DNA of 48,770 nt from Ascoidea tarda (nom. inval.) (taxonomy: Eukaryota > Ascomycota > Saccharomycetes > Ascoideales > Ascoideaceae), in the NCBI GenBank assembly GCA_030560485.1, contig JAKTTS010000054.1, positions 1-48,770 of the forward strand. The letters are read 5' to 3'. The notes under the pieces were generated by a model, which had not been told where the DNA came from, ran no database searches, and saw only the letters and a program-made list of their open reading frames with translations. The stretch's first letter is position 1. Every line of letters begins with the position of its first letter. This document shows positions 20,548 to 29,367 of the stretch, one piece after another. Position numbers and translations under genes: made by a program.

Positions 20548-20631
20548 ATACTGCAATTCCCGATTGGGACTGCAGAATATAACATCACCAATAGCCACAT
20601 CAGCCAAAGTGAGCTTGATGGGAGCTGTTTT

Positions 20632-22467
20632 CTAGTGCTTGAATTGACAGTTTTCTCCATATTTGCAGCTTCCGAAGTCCCTCATGTTGTAGCATAGATT
20701 GTTCTTATAGTTTCCATTGGTCTCTGGCTGGTTTTTTTCTTCAACTAGTTGCCAGTCGTTGGAAGTGCATTTTTCATTTGATCCATGCTGAAAGCAGAAT
20801 TCGGCTGTATGTCCTTCATTTTCAGAAGACAGTGATCTCTTTCTCTTATGGTTTGAAGTTCGTTGACTGCTAAAATCAAGAAACTTGTTGTAGTTTGATG
20901 AGCCAATTCCATCTTCAAAGTAGATGCTCTTCTCGGTATTGGTATTTGCGCTAGAATAACAAGCTGCTTTTCCAGGTCCTAGGGCGCTGCTATTCTTGCT
21001 ACTTTTGCTTTCGCTGCTTTCTTCATAAAAGAACGTATCACGACCCACTATGCCTCCATCTTTAAAACGGTTCAATCTTTCCTCCTTCTCAATTAAAGAG
21101 AATTTTCTGCTATATTCGTTTAGATCCTCGGCACTTCCATGCTCCATATTTTTGCTTTTATTTATAATTTGCGGTAAAAATTCTTGGGCGGTTCCAGCAT
21201 TTTTATATTGTTTAGGATAGGGTATTTCAAATTTTAAAAGTTGAGGTTTTACGAGCCCATTACCAACATTTGTTTCGGTTGCTAACAATGATACAGCCGT
21301 TGAGCTGAAAGTCGCTTCTGGTGCTGTGGTATCGAGTGGAATAATATCTCGAGTCCCCGTTTTATTATGAGAAAATTCTTTTGAGTTTGATGGTTTTTGA
21401 GAGAATTTTTTCTTTTTTTTTTGTTTTGGCTCATTTGAGCTTTCTTCATTTTTAATTAAATCTGTCTTGATTGTATATTCGATGATTTCGTGTATTATGC
21501 TTCTTGATTTTTCTGAACTGGTGCTGTTCTCAAGAATTTTTTGGGATTTTTCAATCGTATTCTTAAGGTCAATAGTTGTTTTAATTATACCCTTTATAAG
21601 ATCATTATTCATTTGGGTGTGTGAGTTATAAGATGCAGATGTATCAGAATTTTTTTCATCAATACACTGTTGTTTAAACTGATTGTTATCTGAAATTTGA
21701 TTATTATTAATATCATGATTTAATAACGAGAACCCTGTCATTTCATTTTCAGATGAACTCTTAGTTGTGTTTGAACTGAATTGAGATAAATCTTCCTCAT
21801 TCACCATTTCAGTATTTTCCACTTTTGTTTTAACTAAATTGCAAAGATTCTTTATGGATTCATTAGAGGTCGACTCATAAAGATTATCACTATTTGGTAT
21901 ATCTGAAATGGATTCTAAATCATTCAATTTTATTTTTAATCTATTCGATTGATTATTAAAAAGTCTTTGAACAGATTCATTTTCGTATGTAATTTTATCT
22001 TTTTCTTTTCTTGTATTTTGATTGTTTTTTTTCTCTTGTATTAATAGTTTTTCATTGCATTTATTTGGTTTGAAGAGCTCTTCTTCATTATTTTCGTTTG
22101 ATTTATCCCAACTAGTTTGTTTAGAAGAATTCAGAATTTTTATATCGTTAATTAAAGCAGCATTCCAATTGTGCTTCAAATCCTTATCGACATTTGGAAA
22201 CGTTTTCGAAAAGGGAGAAAGGCTATTATTAAAAATGTTATTGAAATTTAAATTTCCACTAGGAAATGAGGTTGTTCCACTGCTTTTATCTACTAAAGAT
22301 ATATTGTTTAATTTTTTTTTAGAAATTGAAATTGCATTTGATAATGAGATATCTCCATCAATTTTTTTTTCTTTATTGTTATCATTACCATTACTATTAT
22401 TTTTTCTATTCTTATCCGGTTTTTGATTAAATGGATTTAGTTTCAAGTATAATTTGGAAGCATGCAT
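20632..22467 (-). CDS. Protein with a single C-terminal CCCH zinc finger, function unknown
   Basis: A 611-residue protein rich in Asn, Ser, Lys and Glu with no recognisable fold until its last 20 residues, which form a canonical CCCH zinc finger: Cys592-x8-Cys601-x5-Cys607-x3-His611, ending exactly at the finger His. Such fingers usually bind RNA, so an RNA-related role is an inference. I chose the ATG at 22467 (MHASKLYLKLNPF) over an in-frame ATG at 22560, since the extra 31 codons translate a heptamer repeat (NHKSQITNHKS) in what looks like the 5' leader. After the TAG the frame stays open for 28 more codons (KTAPIKLTLADVAIGDV...). I do not recognise an ortholog. A 2.7-kb spacer upstream suggests complex control. 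Confidence 0.7.
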   Translation of the reverse strand: MHASKLYLKLNPFNQKPDKNRKNNSNGNDNNKEKKIDGDISLSNAISISKKKLNNISLVDKSSGTTSFPSGNLNFNNIFNNSLSPFSKTFPNVDKDLKHNWNAALINDIKILNSSKQTSWDKSNENNEEELFKPNKCNEKLLIQEKKNNQNTRKEKDKITYENESVQRLFNNQSNRLKIKLNDLESISDIPNSDNLYESTSNESIKNLCNLVKTKVENTEMVNEEDLSQFSSNTTKSSSENEMTGFSLLNHDINNNQISDNNQFKQQCIDEKNSDTSASYNSHTQMNNDLIKGIIKTTIDLKNTIEKSQKILENSTSSEKSRSIIHEIIEYTIKTDLIKNEESSNEPKQKKKKKFSQKPSNSKEFSHNKTGTRDIIPLDTTAPEATFSSTAVSLLATETNVGNGLVKPQLLKFEIPYPKQYKNAGTAQEFLPQIINKSKNMEHGSAEDLNEYSRKFSLIEKEERLNRFKDGGIVGRDTFFYEESSESKSSKNSSALGPGKAACYSSANTNTEKSIYFEDGIGSSNYNKFLDFSSQRTSNHKRKRSLSSENEGHTAEFCFQHGSNEKCTSNDWQLVEEKNQPETNGNYKNNLCYNMRDFGSCKYGENCQFKH

Positions 22468-22500
22468 TATTTTTTTTTTATATATTTTTTTTATTGTATT

Positions 22501-22535
22501 TGATTTGTGATTTGTGATTTGTGATTTGTGATTTG
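22501..22535. repeat. TGATTTG heptamer x5 in CCCH gene leader
   Basis: Five perfect 7-bp copies of TGATTTG, 34 bp upstream of the chosen CCCH-protein start. It is translated only if the upstream ATG at 22560 is used. Confidence 0.9.
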
Positions 22536-22941
22536 CAAATAAACTAGCTAAAATAATCAAATTTCCTATATGATTTCATATAACAAATAATACGATTAAT
22601 ACTATATCATAAAATAGATTTAATTGAAAGAAATCTCATTTAAAAAATTGAAAAATGTATTTCGTTTGGTTCCTTTTTGTTATTTGTTCAATCAAGCAGA
22701 TTTTTGCTATTTTTGTGTTTGTAAACATTTACTTGATTTGTTTTTTTTTAAAAATTCAATGAAAATTTCCTTTCAAAAACTTACTTGCTTTTTACTGTTT
22801 TGAAATTAACTTACTTTTATTGCTACTACTTTTGAAAACAAATCAATAACAACCCGATCCATCGCTGAATTTATAAAGTTTATTAGATTTTCAAGAATGT
22901 GTGTATAATGGATGTGTAATAACTCTGGCAATACAGCTCTT

Positions 22942-22993
22942 CTTCAGTACATCTCTTCAGTACATCTCTTCAGTACATCTCTTCAGTACATCT
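22942..22993. repeat. CTTCAGTACATCT 13-mer x4
   Basis: Four perfect 13-bp head-to-tail copies in the region upstream of the CCCH gene. No open frame uses it. Confidence 0.92.
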
Positions 22994-25127
22994 CTATTTC
23001 ATTTCACTAAAGGTCTAAACCACCTTTATCCCAATCAACAGCATGCTTCAGATTCTTCCACCAAATAAAATCTTCCAAAACACCAAAACACCAAAATCGT
23101 GAAATCAAATCAAATCGAAATGGAGGTTATACGTGTAGGGCTCTAATCATTAGGGCTGCAACTTTGACGTTTTGTGGTTTTATTTTTAGAATTTTTTTCA
23201 CAATTAATAAAAAATGCTTTTCATGTCTTTTTGATTATATTTCTACACTAGGAGATATATAAACACTTGTTTTGCTCATGTTTTACAACCGATCCCTTGA
23301 TATTTTATTTTGTTCAATTCATTTAGTTATATAATGGATAATCCTGCTTTTTCTTGTTATAACAAGCATTGTCATGATCTTGAATTGAAATAAAAAAACC
23401 TCTTAAATATATTAGATGTTAAAGATATTCAACATGTAATTATTTTTCAAGTTTACAATCAGAATGAAACTTGAGAACTAATTAGATAAATAAACTGTGT
23501 TGGCTTATCCAGAATCTCGCATTCTAGTCCTGAGTAAATTTATTGTAGTATATTATGAAATCTACGTTCTTTAATTATCATAATTTAGTTGTGTGTGAAT
23601 CACAAATCATTGTATCGATTGCCTGATCATAAGGTATATTCATACTTTTGCATAAACAGATGGAAGCAAAAACTATCTTGTTAATCACTAAAATTTACCA
23701 ATGTTTTCCAATAACTAAAATTTAATTTTGCTAAATCTTAAAATATTCTCTCATTTACTATTATCATGTGGTATTTTTTTATCCTGAATATAACAATGTA
23801 TTTATTGTAACATCTTCAACTCAGTATCATAAAAACAATTTGTGGTATCTCTTTTTATGATTATTCAAACTGCTGAAGGATATTCTCTATACCAAAAAGT
23901 TTTTGATGCTAATTATCATTTAAATCTGTGAAACAATTTTCCCTTTGTTTTGTTTCCACCATTTAGCAAGTTTTGAAATCAAAATAGATAGATTCTTATT
24001 AATAATCTTTTTATGAAAATTAATTTGCAAAGCATTGAGAAAATAAAAAACAAAAAAAACAAAAAAAACAATCCAAATGTAAAAATTCAATCAGAATATA
24101 TACCTTCTTCAAGTTAACAAATTCACGGTGATCTCTATTTCAAAAGATTTTCATTTATTTTGAAATCTAAACAAACCTCTTACAACAATCAACTCAATTG
24201 GACTTTCAAACACACATTTCCTTCAAAGGGTATTTAAACCTTTTAAACTATAAAAATCAATCATATACGATCATCGTGATAATCTAAGTATCAGACATCA
24301 GTATTGCAAAAATTCAACTTTTAGCATTAAATAGTCTTTTTTTGTATTTGAAAAGTTTTAAAGTGAACCCAATATTTTGTAAATGTGACTTGAAACTGCA
24401 AACCAAACTCTTTTGTTTGTCATTTTGGTTTAATTTTAAGTATATTTTAGTAGTTTTGTAGTCATCATTTGAGATATGGAATTTTTGCATTCAACTAAGA
24501 GTTAAATACATTCCTTTTAATTGAATAATCTTAAAAAATACCATCATCTTTCAAAACTTAGCTTGATTTTAACCAGTAACTGAAAATTGAACTTTTAGTA
24601 AAAAGCGATGACCAACATAGAAAACAGAGAAAATGTAGGGGGATAATTAGAAAGTATTGGATATGAGAAAGTATAACTGCACAATTTGCTGAAGATAATA
24701 TTGATTTAAAGGAGTTGATAATAATCAAAATTTTACCAATATTTTCGGTAAAATTACAAAAATTTTAAAACTAAAAAAAGAAGGAAATGAAAAACTCAAT
24801 TTAAGAATTATTAAAAGTTTAAACAAAACAGAACAAAACAAAAAACAAAAAAAACGGAGAAATCAGAAATAAAGATTAAGGAAAAGAATTATTAAAAATT
24901 AAAAATTAACTTAAATAGGATTTCAAAACAATAAAAAAACGATCAAATTAAAATAGAAGATCAATCGAATTAAAAATTAAAATTAAAATTAAACCAAAAC
25001 AAAACAAAAGCAAGTAAGAGTCTAATTAATAAAATTTTCAAAAAAAACAGGGAAAAAAAGAAAAACAAAAAACAATGAAATAAATGGAGTATATAGCATC
25101 CTTGAAGGTGAATTGGTTTATTCTAAA

Positions 25128-26862
25128 TTATTGTTGATAGAAGCCTGCAGTATTTGGAAACATTCCTGTGTACATTACGTTCCCAGTTATGGGCATCAGA
25201 ACTTGCTGAGGTTGTTGATAAAGAGGTTGTTGTTGAGGCTGTTGGATACTAAAAGTCATAGGATTTGTTCCTAATGCAATCTGTTGTTGTTGTTGTTGTT
25301 GTTGCAATTGATTTAAAGTAAGGTTTTGTTGAGGTTGAGATGGGGCTTGATTCAAGTTTGGAAAGGTATTTTGAACTGTTTGTGGTTGGGCTTGGGTAGA
25401 TTGAGGCAGATTATATAATGATAATATCGAGCCATTATTTAATCGCTGTGGATTTTGCTGTTGGAAAAACAATTGTTGATTTGGGAAACCAGTTTGTTGA
25501 ATCTGAAACATTTGTTGTCGTTGTTGTTGAGGTTGTATTTGTGGTTGGAGAAATTGTTGATTTTGAGGCTGAATTGGTTTTGAAGGGTCCATATAAACAA
25601 CTCCAGTTATTGGGTCCAAGTATTGTTGATATTGATTTGGGTTTTGGCCATTTGATGAAAGATTTGTGGAAGCTGTGGAAGCGTTGTAATTGGAAGTTCC
25701 ATCGAAAACAGCAGGTTTAGGGTCATCTTCTTTTAATAAATTATCATCATTATCGTCGTCATCATTCCACCAAGATTTATTTGTTGTTGGTTTTGAGATA
25801 TCAGCAGCTCTTTTTGGTAAGGGAGGAGCATCCTCATCATGTTCACTGTTATTCGAATAATTTTTATTATTATTGCTTAAATAATCACTATAATTTCTTG
25901 TTGATATAAGTTTATTATTAGAGGCATCCAAATCATTCATGGAATTGTCTTCATTTAAGATCTCTAAAGCTAAATCGTTATCACCTTGAGCTAAAATGAT
26001 TGCTTCAATTGCGTGATCTTTTTTATAACCTAGATTAACAAAATAATCTGCGTGTTTTGAATATAAGGAATTTTCAAAATTTGATATTTTTCTATGAGAC
26101 AATTTTGGCAAATTGTTTGAACTTTTTAATTTTTTATTTTTAATCTTTGAATTTGAATTATTATATTGATCATAATAAGTGTCTCTTTGATTCTGAAATT
26201 CATCAAAGGTTTCAAATTTTGAACCAGTTGGTTCAAACATATATTTTTTAAGAATATATTTGTCTCTAAAATATTTCTCGATATCTTTAGTATCATCGTC
26301 ATCATAGGGAAATGGGATCTTCCTGGGATTCCATTTTTTATTTTAATTTTTGTTTCCAATTTTTTTTAAATTCAAAAATTGTTCTTCAGACCAATTATCC
26401 AAGGTTAGACTTTTAACCTTTGTTAAATGGCTACCTAGTTTTCTATGGCAAGAAGCACATCTTGCACACAAAAAAATACCCAACTATGATGTATTCCACA
26501 AAAAGAATAATTTAAAGGTTAGTTTGAAACCCATTAGCTTAAAAAAAAATTAAATGAAAAATTAACCTAAAAAAAGGGAGCAAAGAAGTAAAATTGAAAA
26601 AAAACTTGTTAAAAGATAACATACATTCCAACTGGCCCAGGCTGCATATACGAAAAAAAAAAAATAACACAATAAGTTAGCAAAACTCGATAAACATATT
26701 GTAAAAGCACAAGTTTGTTTGACTACGTTATATGATATAATATCCTGAAGACAACATACTAGGATATGAGGAGGCACATTCAGCACATTGGTTTTTATTA
26801 GCTCTTGAGTTGACAACGTTTTTGAGCTCAGATTGGACTCTCAACTGTTGACGCTTAGACAT
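25128..26862 (-). CDS. GTS1: ArfGAP / UBA / Gln-rich protein Gts1, three exons, in-frame TAA at codon 87
   Basis: Gts1 is an Arf-GAP-domain protein with a Gln-rich tail, linked in yeast to metabolic oscillation, stress tolerance and endocytic vesicle traffic. Exon 1 is 26862-26760, exon 2 is 26641-26625 (17 nt), exon 3 is 26483-25128. Introns (118 and 141 nt) start with GTATGT and have TGCTAAC (26682-26676) and AACTAAC (26524-26518) branch sites ~35 nt before their AG. The spliced product has the ArfGAP zinc ligands Cys26, Cys29, Cys46, Cys49, the YPTWASWN core (33-40) and Arg54 of HRKLG. Codon 87 (26345-26343) is TAA, after which the same frame continues with WNPRKIPFPY and RDKYIL, as in Gts1, a UBA-like segment (about 180-220), FDGT, and a Gln-rich tail to codon 491. 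No GT-AG intron removes the TAA without loss of conserved residues. Either a sequence error, readthrough, or a recent knockout; an internal start at Met122 is possible. Confidence 0.85.
26484..26624 (-). other. GTS1 intron 2 (141 nt)
   Basis: GTATGT 5' site directly after AAT (Asn40), AACTAAC branch site, CATAG 3' site; exon 3 then starts with LGIFLCARC, the next conserved ArfGAP segment. Confidence 0.85.
26642..26759 (-). other. GTS1 intron 1 (118 nt)
   Basis: GTATGT 5' site, TGCTAAC branch site, T-rich tract and ATGCAG 3' site on the minus strand. Removing it joins Pro34 to Thr35-Trp-Ala-Ser-Trp, restoring the ArfGAP core. Confidence 0.85.
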
Positions 26863-27313
26863 TTTTCTGTTGAGTGTACAAATAAAGAAATTGGTGGATA
26901 ATAGAGTGCTCAATTGTTAAAGCAGCAAAACAAAAAAGCCCAAAGCCCAAAAAACAGATATACAGATATAATAGCTGAGAAAGACAAAAAGTGGCCCTGA
27001 TCCAACGCAGACTTAATATAGAAGCTGGAATCCGCGGCTAGGTAGCGCAACTTTTCAGCGGATCTGTGCGGAGAAAATATCCGGTGTCTGAATACGTGTG
27101 CGGAGTATAAATCCCAAATAAGAATCCGTGCACGGTGCGCAATCCTCAACTGTATCCGTTTCCAGTATTTTCCGCGCTCTTTCCTGTACGATCCGCCGAG
27201 GACAACACCCAGTACAGGCCGGATGGAGTGTCGGCGCTTAGCTCCAGCACAGGAAGAAACAGCAGCAGCAAAACGAGAAGCAGAGGAAGCAACCTTATTT
27301 TATTTTTGCAATT
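26863..27313. promoter_or_regulatory. Divergent GTS1/MND1 promoter
   Basis: A 451-bp region with a GC-rich core (about 27025-27260). It has TGTGCGGAG twice at 27065-27073 and 27097-27105, several other TCCG/CGGA words that could be Zn2Cys6 half-sites, and TATAAAT at 27106-27112 about 200 bp before the MND1 ATG. A URS1-like word is listed separately. Confidence 0.5.
27193..27199 (+). promoter_or_regulatory. URS1-like CCGCCGA upstream of MND1
   Basis: CCGCCGA, the core of the Ume6-bound URS1 element (TAGCCGCCGA in S. cerevisiae), about 115 bp before the MND1 ATG. MND1 is an early meiotic gene in S. cerevisiae, a class governed by URS1. A 7-bp match in a GC-rich patch may be chance. Confidence 0.4.
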
Positions 27314-28119
27314 ATGGTATCTTCACTTTGCTTGTATTCGGATTGCTTTATTTTCACAACAAATTCTCTGGAAACAGCAGAGATACTAACATAAATTGTC
27401 TGCTAAAGCCACCAAAGAAGAAAGGTTTGTCTCTTGAAGAGAAAAAACTCAAGTTGCTTGAGTTCTTTAAGAAAGAGCACAATTTCTACACAATCAAGGA
27501 GGTTGAGAGTCTTGGTTCGAAGTATATTGGTGTTAATTCAATGCAAATAAAAGAAATTCTTCAAGGCTTAATTGATGACAGCTTAATCAAGTTTGAAAAA
27601 TGTGGAATCACCAATTTTTATTGGTGTTTTGAATTTGATTTAATAAAGTCGATCAATAGCAACTATTCAAATTTAAATAAGAAAAAAACAACTCTTATTA
27701 AAAATAATCAAATTTTAGCTGAAAAAATCAAAAAAGAAAAATTATCAAGAGTTAACGATTTAACAGCGGATCAGTTGTTAATGGTTAAAGAACAACTTAA
27801 AATTAATGATGATAGTGGAAACGATGATATAAACAGAAATTATTTACTTGCTAAGATCAAAGAATTTAACAATAACCATGAGAAAAAACTTCAAATTTTA
27901 AATGATTACACAGAAAACGATCCAAGAAATTTAGATGAAAAAATTAATCAATTGACAAAAATCGGTTACAATATCGATTTAATCACTGATAATATTGATT
28001 TATTAATCTCATATTGGGTAAATAATAAAAATTTAGAAACATCAGCATTGAAAAAGGAATTTAATATTCCTGATGAGTTTATTGACTTGCCAAATATAAA
28101 TCAGTTTCTCAATAATTAA
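27314..28119 (+). CDS. MND1: Meiotic recombination protein Mnd1 (two exons, first exon = ATG)
   Basis: Mnd1 pairs with Hop2; the dimer helps Rad51/Dmc1 filaments find homologous partners in meiosis and acts in the nucleus. Exon 1 is only the ATG at 27314-27316; the intron is 27317-27408; exon 2 is 27409-28119. The join gives MPPKKKGLSLEEKKLKLLEFF, the family N-terminus, and 237 residues, close to the 219 of S. cerevisiae. Residues ~6-75 form the winged-helix part (IKEVESLGSKYIGVNSMQIKEILQGLIDD, KCGITNFYWCF), followed by a coiled-coil region and the C-terminal segment (LEKKEFNIPDEF-like). Without splicing the ATG frame ends after 26 codons at a TAA in the intron. A longer frame starting at 27223 reads through the intron in another phase and gives a non-Mnd1 N-terminus, so I reject it. 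MND1 also has a 5' intron in S. cerevisiae. Confidence 0.85.
27317..27408 (+). other. MND1 intron (92 nt)
   Basis: GTATCT 5' site (one base off GTATGT), perfect TACTAAC branch site at 27384-27390, AAAG 3' site at 27408. The phase is 0, between Met1 and Pro2. Confidence 0.75.
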
Positions 28120-29250
28120 TTACCAAATACCAAATAAAAATACAAAAAAAAAGCATATTTGTTGTGATCATGTACCTATCCTCCTAATACACACTTTTAC
28201 TTGGTTAGTATTATTTGAAATTTCTTTTTTCATTTTTTTTAATACTATTTCTCAAATGCTCACTGAAAAAATGCAAATTCAAGTACTTGGTTTATAAGTT
28301 TTTTTCAAATACTACTTGCTATTGAGTTTCCTTGCTCACTATATAAATTAACAGCCAGTTTAATTCTGTGATTAAATTGCTTGTTTTCTTCAATATTATT
28401 ATAATACAAAACTTTGGAATTACTGAAATTTTGATAATTTATTGCCCATTACACCAAGGTACTGGAAATATCTACTATCTTGCTTTATTTTTTTATTTTT
28501 TTATTTTTTTTTTGTTTCATTTTTGTTTTGATATGGATGTTGTAAGCAACCTCAACTAGTGTTTTTCTTTTTAGAATAAATAATAAACAATTGCTGTTTT
28601 GACTTATACTTTAGAATTAAAATCCCCAAAACCACGTAAAAAACAATTAAACGAATATTCAAGTTGTGAAAGGAAAAAAAAACCCTACATGAATGAATTG
28701 CATAATTAAGTGAATTTTTTTTTTTTTTTTTTTTAATTTATAAAAGAATTGGAGATAACAACAATAAAGTAAAATCAAACAAAATAAAATCGAAAACCTG
28801 AAAAGATGGAAAAGTGAAAACCTGATTTTTCTGTTTATTTCTTTGTCGTTTTTGGAGTTTTAGTTGGCCAAACATATTTAAAGCAAAAGTATAAAACAGA
28901 TATATCTTATTAAATCCGTAAGGTTAAAAAGAAACAAGTGAAAATAAATTTCAAATACCTTTATGAAAACAGTTTGTATATTGAGATTACAGATATGATT
29001 TCTTAACTACAAGAATAATCAAGTGTATTAGAATATGATTATGAGAAATAGGTAATCTTGGTTGAAATTTTCTATAGATTTCCAGCATCAGTCATAAAAA
29101 TAGTAATAGGAATAATAATAGTTATGATAGGATGATTGAAGATAATTATTTTTTTTGATTGATTAATTATTAGTTGTTTTATTTGTGGAAGTTCTGCAAG
29201 AGCTTTTATTGGCCAGAACAATACCTTTCAAAACCAAAAAACCAAACAGC
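28120..29250. other. MND1 3' flank and AT-rich spacer
   Basis: No gene recognised. Contains an uninterrupted T20 tract at 28715-28734 and otherwise AT-rich sequence. A short frame at 28368-28559 is low-complexity and ignored. Confidence 0.4.
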
Positions 29251-29367
29251 GTATCTGCGGTCTTGTGCGTACGCTTCAAAACGCATGCATACGCAGATAC
29301 TTATCTTAGCTGTTCCATCCCGATTAGCCGGGCTTTTCTAACGGGACAATAAGCAGTTTCATATATA
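29251..29367. promoter_or_regulatory. Two dyads plus TATA-like element, no assigned gene
   Basis: Inverted repeat GTATCTGCG (29251-29259) / CGCAGATAC (29292-29300), perfect over 9 bp, with inner GCGTACGC and GCATGC palindromes. Next comes TCCCGATTAG (29318-29327) / CTAACGGGA (29338-29346), a dyad with one extra A. A TATATA word follows near 29362. The arrangement looks like an operator cluster and core promoter, but the next recognised plus-strand gene is more than 5 kb away. Confidence 0.45.

Larger units (their letters stand above)
22468..25127. promoter_or_regulatory. Spacer between CCCH gene and GTS1
   Basis: About 2.66 kb, AT-rich, containing the CCCH gene promoter and the GTS1 3' flank. 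Noted in it: the heptamer repeat at 22501-22535, a forkhead-like GTAAACA near 22720, a 13-bp tandem repeat at 22942-22993, and two TAGGGCT words about 17 bp apart near 23137-23160. No gene, tRNA or longer open frame seen. Confidence 0.4.

Noticed and set aside
26324-26419. Intron that would remove the GTS1 TAA
   Set aside because: The only GT...AG pair would use a GTTAAA donor and delete conserved ArfGAP residues (VKSLTLDNW and WNP).
27223-28119. Single-exon MND1 starting at the upstream ATG at 27223
   Set aside because: It gives an N-terminus with a hydrophobic stretch unlike any Mnd1, and it reads through a TACTAAC branch site. Splicing from the ATG at 27314 gives the exact family start.
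28202-28208. TACTAAC on the minus strand behind MND1, suggesting an intron
   Set aside because: Any 3' exon would have to lie antisense in MND1, and no coding frame fits.
29290-29310. GATACTTATCTTAG, similar to the U1 snRNA 5' end
   Set aside because: It differs from ACTTACC at a base that must pair with the donor site, and no U1 loop motifs follow.
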